Below are positions 18,161 through 26,908 of a stretch of 64,000 bases of DNA, in pieces; positions within the stretch are counted from its first letter, which is position 1; every line of letters begins with the position of its first letter. Location: positions 124,001-188,000 of the forward strand of contig NZ_PQHW01000001.1 in the NCBI RefSeq assembly GCF_003385215.1, read 5' to 3'. The notes under the pieces were generated by a model that was not told where the DNA came from, did not search any database, and saw only the letters and a program-made list of their open reading frames with translations. The DNA is from Amycolatopsis thermalba. GTDB lineage: Bacteria > Actinomycetota > Actinomycetes > Mycobacteriales > Pseudonocardiaceae. A program made the translations under genes and the position numbers.

Positions 18161-19555
18161 TCACGGCACCTGCGTGGTTTTCGCGGGCGCCTCGGGCTTG
18201 GCCGGGACGGCGATCCGGTCGAGCTCGCGGCCGCGGGTCTCCGGCGCCCCCAGCATCATGAACACCACCGCGGCCACCACGAGACCGCCCAGCACGGTGA
18301 ACGTCAGCGGCAGTCCGAGCACCGGCCACAGGAGACTGCCGAACACCAGCGGCGCGAAGCCGGTCACGGCCCGGCTCGACGACGACGCCCAGCCGAAACC
18401 GGACGCCCGCAGCTCCGTCGGGTACAGCTCGGACACGTAGGCGTACATCACCGGGATGACCACCAGCGCCAGCATGCCGAACGCGCCGATCGCGATCACG
18501 GCGCCGGTGGGTGAGCCCAGCAGCAGCGAGAACACCACGAGCGAAAGCGCCGCGAGCGGCCCGGCGACCGCGACGATCCGCTTGCGGCCGACCTTCTCCA
18601 CGAGCAGCACCGCCACCGCGACGCCCACGATGCCCAGCGCGTTCATCAGCGCGGTCGAGGCGAAGGCCGCGATCTCCCCGAACCCCTGGGCGCGCAGGAT
18701 CGACGGCATCCAGCTCAGGGCGGCGTAGTACACCAGCATGACGCTGATGAACAGCGACCACGCGACGGCCGTGATCCGCGGGCTGAACGCCCACACCCGG
18801 CGCAGCTGGTCGAACGCGGCCGTGAGCGCGCCGCCGCGAGTGTCCTCCACGACCGCCGGCGGGATCGTGTACGGCTCGGCGGGCGCGCCCGTGCGGCGGA
18901 CGAGGTCGTCGATGACCGCGCGGGCCTCCGCTTCCCGGCCCTTGCGCACCAGGTACAGCGGGGATTCCGGAACCCCGCGCCGGACCCAGAACAGCAGCAG
19001 CGCGGGCAGGATCATCAGCACCAGCATCCAGCGCCAGTTCCCGGACACCGGGACCAGCAGGGTCGCCGTGACGGCGGCCAGGGTGGTGCCCACCGGCCAC
19101 CAGCCGTCCATCGCCGAGAGCACCCGGCCGCGGTGGCGCCGCGGGGAGAACTCGCTGACGATCGCGTAGTCCACCGGGATGCACCCGCCGAGCCCCACCC
19201 CGGCCAGGAACCGCAGAGCCAGGAAGACCTCCACGTTCGGCGAGAGCGCCCCGAGCACGGAGAACAGGGCGAACACCAGCAGCGTGATGCTGAACGCCCG
19301 TTTCCGGCCGATGCGGTCGGCCACGGTGCCCCACACGACGGCCCCCACCGCCATGCCGATCAGGTTGGCGGTCGCCACCAGGCCCTTCTGGCCCGGTGAC
19401 AACCCGAACTCGGTCCCGACCAGCGGCGTGAGGAACCCGTTCAGGGCGACGTCCCACGCGTCGAACATGTAGCCCAGACCACCGATGAGGAAGATCTTCC
19501 CCTGCACGCTCCAGCGCCAGGGCAGGTCCTGGACGATCTGATCTCCGGTACGCAT
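18161..19555 (-). CDS. MFS transporter, probable nicotinate carrier
   Basis: 464 residues with 12 predicted membrane helices. It has the MFS loop motif GTVADRIGRKRAF after helix 2, FLAGVGLGGCIPVDYAIVSE in helix 4-5, and a long central loop (about 200-240). The sequence pattern belongs to the aromatic acid:H+ symporter/sugar porter-like branch that includes niacin carriers. Position inside the nic operon suggests uptake of nicotinate. A few bases separate it from its neighbours on both sides, with a CGGAGCG site before the ATG. Confidence 0.85.
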   Translation of the reverse strand: MRTGDQIVQDLPWRWSVQGKIFLIGGLGYMFDAWDVALNGFLTPLVGTEFGLSPGQKGLVATANLIGMAVGAVVWGTVADRIGRKRAFSITLLVFALFSVLGALSPNVEVFLALRFLAGVGLGGCIPVDYAIVSEFSPRRHRGRVLSAMDGWWPVGTTLAAVTATLLVPVSGNWRWMLVLMILPALLLFWVRRGVPESPLYLVRKGREAEARAVIDDLVRRTGAPAEPYTIPPAVVEDTRGGALTAAFDQLRRVWAFSPRITAVAWSLFISVMLVYYAALSWMPSILRAQGFGEIAAFASTALMNALGIVGVAVAVLLVEKVGRKRIVAVAGPLAALSLVVFSLLLGSPTGAVIAIGAFGMLALVVIPVMYAYVSELYPTELRASGFGWASSSSRAVTGFAPLVFGSLLWPVLGLPLTFTVLGGLVVAAVVFMMLGAPETRGRELDRIAVPAKPEAPAKTTQVP

Positions 19556-19592
19556 GAATCGCTCCGTTGCGATTGTCGGCCAGTTCCGCGCC

Positions 19593-20864
19593 TCAGCGGG
19601 CGAACTGGTAGTTGATGGACTCGGTGTCCGGATCGGTGAGCGGGCTGCCGTTCCACAGCCAGTCGTAGGACACGTCGGACTCGCCGTCGAACCGGCGCAG
19701 CTTCTCGTCGCGCTCGCGCTGCTCGGGACCGTCGGGCAGGTGGTAGAAGCTCATGTTCTGCAGGGACGCGTCCTGGACCATGCCGGCGTGCTTGGCGCGC
19801 CGGTCGACGTAGCGGATCAGGGCGCCGTCGATCCCGTCGCGGGTGACGCGTCCCAGCTCCTCGGCGAGCACCGCCGCGTCCTCCATCGCCTGGGACGCGC
19901 CCTGGGCCTGGTAGGGCAGCATGGCGTGGCAGGCGTCGCCGAGCAGGGCGACCCGCCCGTCCACCCACACCGGATCGCGCCGGCGCCGATACATGGCCCA
20001 CACCGACACATCCTCGTCCTTGGCCTTCGACAGCACGGCCGGGACCCGGTCGTCCCAGTCCCGGTACTCCGCCGCGAGCTGCTCGGCGGTCGCCGGGCCG
20101 CTCCACTCGCGGGCGATCGTGTCGGTGCACGGCACGATCGCGACCACGTTGAGGTACTGGCCGCCGCGGATCAGGTAGTGCACCAGGTGCTTGTCCGGGC
20201 CGTACCAGATCGTGGAGTGGTAGCGGTCGACGAGGAACCGGGTGGCCGGGTCCTGGGCGACCAGGTCCCCGGGGATCAGGGCGCGGTAGGCCATCTCGCC
20301 GGAGAACACCAGCGTGTCGTCGAACCCGGCGAGATCGCGGACCGCGGAGCGGATGCCGTCCGCGCCGATCACCACGTCCCCGGTGAACCGGCGGCCGTCG
20401 GCGGTGATCACCGCCGGGCGTTCCGGCTGGGCGCGGTCCAGCTCGACCACCCGCGCGCCGGTCGCCACCTGGACCACCGGCCCGTGGCCGTCCGGGTCCA
20501 CGCACGCGTCCAGCAGCACCCCGTGCAGGTCGGCGCGGTGGTAGTGCCAGTACGGGGCGCCGTAGGTGTCGGTGACCCGCTGTCCCAGCGGCAGCTGGGC
20601 GATGATGCTGCCGTCGGCCCACCGGCGGCGGACCTGGTCCTGCGGCTCGGTGCGCACCCGCTCGAGCTGCGAGCGCAGGCCCAGTCCGATGAGGATCCGG
20701 CTGGCGTTGGGCGCGGTCTGGATGCCCGCGCCGATCTCGCCGAGCTGCGGCGCCGCCTCGACCACGGTGACCCGCAGGCCCCGCTGCCGCAGCGACAGTG
20801 CCGCGCACAGCCCGCCCAGGCCGCCCCCGACGACCACGACTTCGAACGACTGGCTCGCCGTCAC
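19593..20864 (-). CDS. nicC: 6-hydroxynicotinate 3-monooxygenase-like FAD enzyme (NicC)
   Basis: 423 residues; start is the GTG overlapping the nicE stop (GTGA) after a GAGGAGG site. The N-terminal Rossmann motif VVVGGGLGGLCAALSLRQRG binds FAD, and GDACHAMLPYQAQGASQAME is the second flavin motif of class A monooxygenases. NicC carries out decarboxylative hydroxylation of 6-hydroxynicotinate to 2,5-dihydroxypyridine. The family also includes salicylate hydroxylases; the nic operon decides the call. Confidence 0.88.
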   Translation of the reverse strand: MTASQSFEVVVVGGGLGGLCAALSLRQRGLRVTVVEAAPQLGEIGAGIQTAPNASRILIGLGLRSQLERVRTEPQDQVRRRWADGSIIAQLPLGQRVTDTYGAPYWHYHRADLHGVLLDACVDPDGHGPVVQVATGARVVELDRAQPERPAVITADGRRFTGDVVIGADGIRSAVRDLAGFDDTLVFSGEMAYRALIPGDLVAQDPATRFLVDRYHSTIWYGPDKHLVHYLIRGGQYLNVVAIVPCTDTIAREWSGPATAEQLAAEYRDWDDRVPAVLSKAKDEDVSVWAMYRRRRDPVWVDGRVALLGDACHAMLPYQAQGASQAMEDAAVLAEELGRVTRDGIDGALIRYVDRRAKHAGMVQDASLQNMSFYHLPDGPEQRERDEKLRRFDGESDVSYDWLWNGSPLTDPDTESINYQFAR

Positions 20865-21634
20865 GCCGGCCTCCTCGTCTCGCTGTCCGCCCCGGCGAGC
20901 AGCCGCCCGGCCCCCGGCACGCGCGGCGGGAGCCCGAGTTCGGTCAGGATCCGGAACGTGGTCGCGGTGGCCGCCGACAGGACCGGGATCCCGATCTCGT
21001 CCTCGACGGGCTGGATCGACGGCAGCGACGGCATCTGCACGCACGCGGACAGCACCAGGGCGTCCACTCCGGACAGATCGAGTTTGCGGTAGTGCTCGCG
21101 CAGGTCGTGCGGGTCCAGCCGGGCCACCGCGAGGTTGTCCGGCACCTCCAGCGACAGCGCGTCCACCACCTCGACCCCGGCGTCCTCGATGTAGTCCGCC
21201 ACCGCCTTCGTCAGCGGCTTCAGGTACGGGGTGATGATCGCGATCTTCGCGGCGCCCAGCGCCGCGAGGCCGGACAGCAGCGCCCCCGCGCTGGACACGA
21301 CCGGCGCGGCGCAGCCCTCGGCGCGCAGAACGCGGGTGATGTCGTCCTCGGCCGTGCAGTGGTAGCCGGGTCCCTGGGCCATGATCGCCACCAGGCAGGC
21401 GGTGGCGACCACGTCCGGGCGGGCGTCGGCGAGCTCGGCCGCCGCGCGTCCGGCCTGGGCGTTCATCGCGCGCAGCTGCTCCGGGTCGACGTGCTGCATG
21501 CGGGCCCGCGCGGAGTGGAAGACGAACGCCTCCCCCGGCTCGGCCTCTTCGCGGGCGCGCAGCATCCGGGGCAGCTCGGTCTCCATGGTGAGGTTCGAGC
21601 TGGGGACGATCATCCCGATGTGGTGGTCGGTCAT
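20861..21634 (-). CDS. nicE: Maleate cis-trans isomerase (NicE)
   Basis: 257 residues, Asp/Glu racemase superfamily. Starts MTDHHIGMIVPSSNLTMETE, which is the maleate isomerase N-terminus. The two catalytic cysteines are Cys80 (VATACLVAIM) and Cys198 (VLSACVQMPSLPS). It turns maleate into fumarate, the last step of nicotinate breakdown before the citric acid cycle. Overlaps nicX by ATGA and nicC by GTGA. Confidence 0.92.
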   Translation of the reverse strand: MTDHHIGMIVPSSNLTMETELPRMLRAREEAEPGEAFVFHSARARMQHVDPEQLRAMNAQAGRAAAELADARPDVVATACLVAIMAQGPGYHCTAEDDITRVLRAEGCAAPVVSSAGALLSGLAALGAAKIAIITPYLKPLTKAVADYIEDAGVEVVDALSLEVPDNLAVARLDPHDLREHYRKLDLSGVDALVLSACVQMPSLPSIQPVEDEIGIPVLSAATATTFRILTELGLPPRVPGAGRLLAGADSETRRPA

Positions 21635-22677
21635 CGCTTCGCCGCCGGGCGCATCTCCGGCACGGTCAGCTCGCCGGCGTCGACGATCAGCTCGTCGTCG
21701 AGGTAGAGCGAGTTGCCGCGCATCGGGATGTCGAAGTGGCAGGCGGTGTCGTTCGGGCCGCCCAGCTCGTTGTTCGGGCCGATGGAGAACATCACGTTGC
21801 CGTAGAAGCTGCGCAGCTCCATCCCCATCCCGCCGGGGAACTGGGTCAGGCCGTGCCAGTGCGCGCGCTCGTCCAGGCCCCAGCCCACGTGGCTCATCCC
21901 GTAGCCGCGGGGGTCGTGGAAGCTTTCGATGTAGGAGCGCAGCAGGTCGGCGTCCAAACCGGACGATCCGGCGCCGCCGCGGATGTCGCGGATGAAGCCC
22001 TCCTCGATGGTGATCTCCACCGGGGTCTGCACGTAGGTGTTGAACGGCAGCAGCACGTCCCCGGGCGACAGCACGATCTTGCCGTCCACGCCGTCGTCGG
22101 CGCCCCCGGTGAACACGAACGCCGCGGGCCAGTGGTCCCAGCGGCCCGGGGTGTCGGTGTAGCCGTACTCCGACAGCGTCGGGTACACGCCGAGCCGGTA
22201 GGTGACGTCGGTGCCGGCCGGGCTGGTGATCCGCATCGTGCTCGCCTTGGCCAGCAGCTCGGCGCCGATCTCCACCCGCTCGCGCAGCTCCTTGGTGGGC
22301 ATCAGCCGGGCCAGCAGCTCGGGCGGCTCGACGGCGGTGAGGATGCGGGTGCCGGCTTCCTGGATGGCGAACTGCTCCTTGCTGAACAGCAGGAACGTGC
22401 AGTCGACGACCATGTCCACGCCCTTGAGCGCGTCCACCGCGCGGGGGATGTTCCCCAGCCCGGAGTCGCCCACCGCCCACGCGCCGGACGCGCTGGCCGG
22501 CGAGGGCAGGCGCATGTGGTAGGTCGCGGCGCCCAGCTGCTGGGCGGCCCACAGGAAGGCGTCGGCGTACTCCGCCCGCTCGCCGCCGCGGGTCAGCACC
22601 ACCACGGTCTCGCCCTCGTGCACGCCCGAGAGCGTCAGCTGGCGCAGGCAGATGTCGTTGAACAGGTTCTGGTCCAT
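21631..22677 (-). CDS. nicX: 2,5-dihydroxypyridine 5,6-dioxygenase (NicX)
   Basis: 348 residues, first gene of the nic operon, with a strong GGAGGTGG ribosome-binding site. Fe(II) ligands of this small non-heme dioxygenase family are visible as His263 (MSHVGWGLDE), and His314 and Asp316 (ACHFDIPMRG), with the same spacing as the H-H-D set reported for the P. putida enzyme. It opens the ring of 2,5-dihydroxypyridine to N-formylmaleamate. The family is narrow, so this gene is the strongest single marker for the pathway. Confidence 0.93.
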   Translation of the reverse strand: MDQNLFNDICLRQLTLSGVHEGETVVVLTRGGERAEYADAFLWAAQQLGAATYHMRLPSPASASGAWAVGDSGLGNIPRAVDALKGVDMVVDCTFLLFSKEQFAIQEAGTRILTAVEPPELLARLMPTKELRERVEIGAELLAKASTMRITSPAGTDVTYRLGVYPTLSEYGYTDTPGRWDHWPAAFVFTGGADDGVDGKIVLSPGDVLLPFNTYVQTPVEITIEEGFIRDIRGGAGSSGLDADLLRSYIESFHDPRGYGMSHVGWGLDERAHWHGLTQFPGGMGMELRSFYGNVMFSIGPNNELGGPNDTACHFDIPMRGNSLYLDDELIVDAGELTVPEMRPAAKR

Positions 22678-22700
22678 CGTTGACCACCTCCGCTATTAAT

Positions 22701-22773
22701 CCGAACACGTATTATCCGGATACGCAAGAGTTTGGGCCGGACTGTCACGGCGGCGCGATCGTCCGGACACGTA
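22701..22773. promoter_or_regulatory. Divergent nicX/nicR control region with palindrome and repeats
   Basis: The 130-base gap between nicX and the MarR gene holds CGTATTATCCGGATACG (22708-22724, arms CGTAT/ATACG, with an inner perfect palindrome TATCCGGATA). An 11-base direct repeat CCGRACACGTA occurs at 22701-22711 and 22763-22773. Such sites between a MarR gene and its target are the usual operators. Binding by the MarR protein is inferred. Confidence 0.6.
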
Positions 22774-22807
22774 GGATCACGGGAAGCCGCGAGAGTGGGA
22801 GGGTTTG

Positions 22808-23311
22808 ATGGGTGAGCCAGCGCGGGCAGGCCGGCGCGGCCGGGGGGCTCCGGCCGTCGCACCGGCGCCTCCTCCGGATCTGCTGGCCGCCCCCGGGTAC
22901 GGCGCCCGCCGCATGTACCAGGCCTACCTCGCCGCGTGGAACCGCCACGTCGACCCGGTGCTGACCGGGCCCCAGTTCGCGGTCCTGTCCGCCGTGCGGG
23001 CCTACCCCGGCAGCGACCAGAGTTCCCTGGCCGGCGCGGTCGCCCTGGACACCTCCACGATGGCGGACCTGTGCCGCAGGCTCGAACAGCGCGGCCTCAT
23101 CCAGCGCGTCGAGTCGCCCCGCGACGCGCGCCGCAAGCTGCTGTCGCTCACCGAGGAGGGCTCGGCGGTGCTGACGGAGGTCAACCGCCGGGCCCGCCGC
23201 CTGGACAAGGCGCTGCTCGGCTCGGATTCGAGCGATGTCGACGTCGCGGGGCTGCTGAACACCCTGGGCGCGCGCTGGGAGGCCGTCGCGGCGCTCGACG
23301 AACTGGACTGA
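22808..23311 (+). CDS. nicR: MarR-family regulator of the nic operon (NicR-like)
   Basis: 167 residues; ATG follows GGGAGGG closely. A MarR winged helix is seen: LTGPQFAVLSAVRAYPGSDQ, SLAGAVALDTSTMADLCRRL recognition helix, RGLIQRVESPRDARRKLLSL wing. An Arg/Pro-rich N-terminal extension of about 25 residues precedes it. It is transcribed divergently from nicX. By analogy with NicR of P. putida it should repress the nic genes until a pathway intermediate such as 6-hydroxynicotinate accumulates; the ligand is inference. Confidence 0.82.
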   Translation: MGEPARAGRRGRGAPAVAPAPPPDLLAAPGYGARRMYQAYLAAWNRHVDPVLTGPQFAVLSAVRAYPGSDQSSLAGAVALDTSTMADLCRRLEQRGLIQRVESPRDARRKLLSLTEEGSAVLTEVNRRARRLDKALLGSDSSDVDVAGLLNTLGARWEAVAALDELD

Positions 23312-23345
23312 TTTCGTTTGAAACCGCGGTCGTACCGCGGGCAGG

Positions 23346-23987
23346 ATGCCGGGCGTGGATCTGCTCGCGGTGCTGCCCGCCTTCGCCCTGGCCGTGGTCC
23401 TGATCTCGGCCTCGCCGGGGCCGGCGATGGCCTTGATCCTGCGCCGGGCGGCGGTGCGGGGGTTCCGCGGGGCGGTGCCGACCGTGCTCGGTCTCGAAGC
23501 CGGTCTGTACGTGTGGGCGTTGTCCGCCGCGGCGGGGCTGGCGGCACTGGTCGCCGCGTCGGAGGTCGCGTTCCTCGTGCTGCGGGTCGCCGGCGCGGCG
23601 TTCCTGATCCACCTGGGGATCAAGGCGTGGCGGTCGGCCTGGCGCCCGGCCGCGCCTGCCGACGAGCCGCCCACGGCGCCGGCCACGGGCTGGGCCGCCG
23701 CGTTCGGCGAAGGCCTGCTCGTCATGCTGGCGAACCCGAAGGCGGCCGCGTTCATGATCGCGTTCTACCCGCAGTTCGTGCCCGAGGGCCGGCCGTTGTT
23801 CGGCACGACGGCGCTGCTCGCCGCGTTCCAGGTGGCCCTGGAAACCGTCCTGTACCTGAGCCTGGCGGCGGCGGTCGGGCGGGCCGGCGGGTGGTTCCGC
23901 CAGTCCGCCGTCCGCCGCAGGCTCGACGCGATCAGCGGCACCGTGCTGGTCGCACTCGGCGTGCGGATGGCCGTGGACGGCCGGTGA
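23346..23987 (+). CDS. LysE-family amino acid exporter
   Basis: 213 residues, six predicted membrane helices. The LysE signature ISASPGPAMALILRRA lies in helix 1 and MLANPKAAAFMIAFYPQFV in helix 4. A GTG three codons downstream is another possible start because GGCAGG is very close to the ATG. The gene follows the MarR gene on the same strand with a 34-base gap. LysE proteins export amino acids or small toxic compounds; the substrate is unknown. Confidence 0.87.
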   Translation: MPGVDLLAVLPAFALAVVLISASPGPAMALILRRAAVRGFRGAVPTVLGLEAGLYVWALSAAAGLAALVAASEVAFLVLRVAGAAFLIHLGIKAWRSAWRPAAPADEPPTAPATGWAAAFGEGLLVMLANPKAAAFMIAFYPQFVPEGRPLFGTTALLAAFQVALETVLYLSLAAAVGRAGGWFRQSAVRRRLDAISGTVLVALGVRMAVDGR

Positions 23988-23999
23988 TGGCGCGGCCGG

Positions 24000-24428
24000 T
24001 CAGAGCGCCCGGCCGAGGGCTTCGGTCAGGGCGACCGGGGTGATCACGAGGTGGTCGAAGCGCCAGCCGTGCGCGGTGCGGCGCGCCCGGTAGTGGTGGA
24101 CTCCGGCCGCGACGGCCTCGGTCTTGTCGTCGAGGACGAACACGGCGATGTCGTGGGCCCGCACCGTGGCGGTGTCGCCGTCGACGTCGATGACGAGGTT
24201 GGCCTTGCTGTGCAGGGTGCGGACGTAGGTGTCGTGCCCCGAGCGGGCGAGTTCGACGAGGGCTTCGATGCCGCGCGCCTCCCCGCGCAGGGAGGTGACG
24301 ACGACGTCCTCGGTGAACAGCCGGCCGGTCTCGTCGTAGCGGCCTTCGTCGAGCCACACGCTGTGGCGGGCGACCAGCTCGGCGAGCTCGGCGCGGTCGG
24401 CCAGCGCGCGGATCGGCGTCTCTGTCAT
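24000..24428 (-). CDS. SnoaL-like (NTF2 fold) protein
   Basis: 142 residues with the SnoaL_4/NTF2-like pattern: RAELAELVARHSVWLDEGRY then ETGRLFTEDVVV at the N-terminus, HSKANLVIDVDGDTATVRAH in the middle, and HHYRARRTAHGWRFDHL. No catalytic set can be assigned. It lies ten bases downstream of the epoxide hydrolase gene on the same strand, so both are probably co-transcribed and may act on the same epoxide-derived compound. Confidence 0.82.
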   Translation of the reverse strand: MTETPIRALADRAELAELVARHSVWLDEGRYDETGRLFTEDVVVTSLRGEARGIEALVELARSGHDTYVRTLHSKANLVIDVDGDTATVRAHDIAVFVLDDKTEAVAAGVHHYRARRTAHGWRFDHLVITPVALTEALGRAL

Positions 24429-24438
24429 GGCGGTCTCC

Positions 24439-25527
24439 TCAGGACGTCAGGGCGGTCAGGAAGAAGGTCCGGACGTCCTCGGCGAAGAGGTCCGGCACCT
24501 CCATGGCGGCGAAGTGGCCACCGCGCTCGAACTCCGACCAGTGCCGGATGTCGTACAGCCGCTCGGCCAGCGGCCGCACCGACTGGGTGATGTCGTGCGG
24601 GAGCACGGCCACGCCGACCGGCACCCGGCACGGCAGGTACTGCCCCCGCGGGGCGTCGTGGTGCAGCCGCGCCGAGGAGGCCGCGGTCGCGGTCAGCCAG
24701 TACAGCGAGACGTTGGTGAGCAACCGGTCGTCGCTGATCCGCGAGTCCGGGTCGGTCCAGTGCGCGAACCGCTCGGCGATCCAGACCAGCTGCCCGACCG
24801 GCGAGTCGGTCAGCGCGTAGCCGATGGTCTGCGGGGTCGCGGCCTGCAGGGCCTGGTACGGCGGGCGGTTCGCCATCAGCTGCCTGACCTTGTCCAGCCG
24901 GGCCTCGTCCGTTTCGGACAGTTCGACGCCGGCATCGGGGTCCGGCCGGGTCGGCAGGTAGTTGATGTGCACGCCGACCACCTGTTCGGGCGCCACCGAG
25001 CCGAGCGCCAGGGAGATGCCGGCGCCGAAGTCGCCGCCTTGCGCGCCGTACCGCTCGTACCCGAGGCGGCGCATCAGCTCGGCCCACGCCCGCGCGATCC
25101 GCTCGGCGCTCCAGCCGCCCTCGTGGGTCGGCCCGGAGAAGCCGTAGCCCGGAATGGACGGGATCACCAGGTGGAAGTCGCGCGACAGCGGCTCGATCAC
25201 GTCCAGGAACTCCAGGAACGAGCCGGGCCAGCCGTGGGTGAGGACCAGCGCGAGCGCGTCCGGTCTGGCCGACCGGACGTGCACGAAGTGGATGCTCTGG
25301 CCGTCGATCTCGGTGGTGAAGTGCGGCAGCTCGTTGAGCTCGGCTTCGTGCTTTCGCCAGTCGTAGCCGCTGCGCCAGTGGCCGGCCAGTGCCCGCAGGC
25401 GTGCCAGCGGGAAGCCGTAGTCCCAGCCGGCGCCGGCGACCTCGTTGGGCCAGCGGGTGCGGGCGAGCCGGTCGTTCAGGTCGTCGAGGTCGGCCTGGGG
25501 GATGTCGATGCGGAACGGTTCGATCAT
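24439..25527 (-). CDS. Epoxide hydrolase (alpha/beta fold, EHN domain)
   Basis: 362 residues from the ATG of MIEPFRIDIPQADL, preceded by GGGAG at about 9 bases; an ATG 24 bases upstream has no such site. The N-terminal EHN domain (WRSGYDWRKHEAELN) is typical of microsomal-type epoxide hydrolases. HGWPGSF forms the oxyanion hole, Asp in QGGDFGAG is the nucleophile, and GGHFAAME holds the catalytic His. Substrate unknown. First gene of a pair with the SnoaL-like gene. Confidence 0.88.
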   Translation of the reverse strand: MIEPFRIDIPQADLDDLNDRLARTRWPNEVAGAGWDYGFPLARLRALAGHWRSGYDWRKHEAELNELPHFTTEIDGQSIHFVHVRSARPDALALVLTHGWPGSFLEFLDVIEPLSRDFHLVIPSIPGYGFSGPTHEGGWSAERIARAWAELMRRLGYERYGAQGGDFGAGISLALGSVAPEQVVGVHINYLPTRPDPDAGVELSETDEARLDKVRQLMANRPPYQALQAATPQTIGYALTDSPVGQLVWIAERFAHWTDPDSRISDDRLLTNVSLYWLTATAASSARLHHDAPRGQYLPCRVPVGVAVLPHDITQSVRPLAERLYDIRHWSEFERGGHFAAMEVPDLFAEDVRTFFLTALTS

Positions 25528-25558
25528 GGTGCCCAGCTCCCGGTTGTCCATTCGGCTA

Positions 25559-25600
25559 CCTAACGTTAGCCACTCTATCGTTTGCTGGCCTAACGCTATC
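25559..25600. promoter_or_regulatory. Repeat pair upstream of epoxide hydrolase
   Basis: Two copies of CCTAACG-TA-C (CCTAACGTTAGC at 25559-25570 and CCTAACGCTATC at 25589-25600) spaced 30 bases apart, about three helical turns. The first contains the perfect palindrome CTAACGTTAG. They sit in the divergent gap between the epoxide hydrolase and the FAD oxidoreductase. No regulator gene is next to them. Confidence 0.5.
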
Positions 25601-25690
25601 ACACTCATTGGTGGGCCGAACGAATTTTTTCCCTGACCGGTGGTTGCGCCCCCACTCGGCGTGGTAGTCCTCCTCCCGAGGAGGGCGGAC

Positions 25691-26908
25691 ATGGTGGAGC
25701 GGGCCGAGGTGGTCGTGGCCGGCGCGGGTCCGGCCGGGCTCGCCGCGGCCCGGATCCTGCAGGGCGCCGGGCTGCACGTGCTGGTCTGCGAGGCCGGGGA
25801 CGACATCGGCGGCCGGGTGCGCACCGACGTGATCGACGGGTTCCGCCTCGACCGCGGGTTCCAGGTGCTGCTGCCCGCCTACCCGGCCGTGCGGGAGCTG
25901 TCCGGCCTCGCCGACCTGCGGTTGCAGTACTTCACGCGAGGGGTGATCGCGGACGGGCAGGCGCTGGCCCCGCCGTGGCGGCACCGCCGCGCGGTGCGGG
26001 ACCTGCTCGCCTGCACCGCCGGCCGGCCACGCGACGTGGCCGCGCTGCTGACGATGTCGGCACGGGACGTGCTCGCCCCCGCCCGCCGGCTCGAAGCCGG
26101 TGCCGATTCGAGCATCGCCGAGGACCTCGCCCGGCGCGGCGTCGGCGACCGGACGGTCGACGAGGTGCTGCGGCCGTTCCTCGCCGGGGTGTTCCTGGAC
26201 CGTCCCTTGAGGACGTCCGCGCGGGCGTTCCACCTGGTGTGGCGGAGCTTCCTGCGCGGCGGCGCGGCGCTGCCCGCGTCCGGGATGGGCGCGCTGCCGC
26301 ACCTGCTCGCCCGCGATCTCGTGCCCGGCACCGTCCGATGTGGAGTCCGCGTCACCGGGATCACCGGCGAAGGCGTCACGACCGACCGCGGCGAGGTGCT
26401 CGCGCGGGCGGTGGTGGTGGCCGCGGCGGACGGCCTGCTCGGCGTCCCGGCGCCGGAGTGGCACGCGGTGACCACCTACTACTACCGCACGAGCGGCCAC
26501 CCGCCGTCCCGGCAGCCGACCCTGCGCACCGACAGCGGTGACCTGCTGGTCAACACCGCGGTGATCAGCGCCGTCGCGCCGGGGTACGCGCCGCCGGGCC
26601 AGACGCTGGTCGCCGCGTCGGTGCCGGAACGCTGCGACACCGGCAACGAGCTGGAGCCGCACGTGCGGACCACGCTCGCGCGGATGTACGACACCACGAC
26701 CACGGACTGGGAGCGGGTCGAGACCTACGCGATCGCGCGGGCGCTGCCGGTCATGCCGGCCGGCCACCCGCTACGGCAGCCGGTCCGGCTCGCCCCGGGC
26801 CGCTACGTGTGCGGGGACCACCGCGACACCAGCTCCATCCAGGGCGCGCTGGTGTCCGGCCGCCGCGCGGCGACGGCCGTGCTGGCGGATCTGCGCTCCC
26901 GGCCGTGA
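25691..26908 (+). CDS. FAD-dependent amine oxidase/desaturase-like oxidoreductase
   Basis: 405 residues, ATG after GAGGAGG. N-terminal dinucleotide-binding motif VVVAGAGPAGLAAARILQGA then VCEAGDDIGGRVRTD is the amine oxidase/phytoene desaturase signature. The C-terminus has GRYVCGDHRDTSSIQGALVS, the second FAD contact. The protein is somewhat short for a desaturase. Substrate unknown. Its 3' end overlaps the converging EamA gene by 138 bases. Confidence 0.83.
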   Translation: MVERAEVVVAGAGPAGLAAARILQGAGLHVLVCEAGDDIGGRVRTDVIDGFRLDRGFQVLLPAYPAVRELSGLADLRLQYFTRGVIADGQALAPPWRHRRAVRDLLACTAGRPRDVAALLTMSARDVLAPARRLEAGADSSIAEDLARRGVGDRTVDEVLRPFLAGVFLDRPLRTSARAFHLVWRSFLRGGAALPASGMGALPHLLARDLVPGTVRCGVRVTGITGEGVTTDRGEVLARAVVVAAADGLLGVPAPEWHAVTTYYYRTSGHPPSRQPTLRTDSGDLLVNTAVISAVAPGYAPPGQTLVAASVPERCDTGNELEPHVRTTLARMYDTTTTDWERVETYAIARALPVMPAGHPLRQPVRLAPGRYVCGDHRDTSSIQGALVSGRRAATAVLADLRSRP

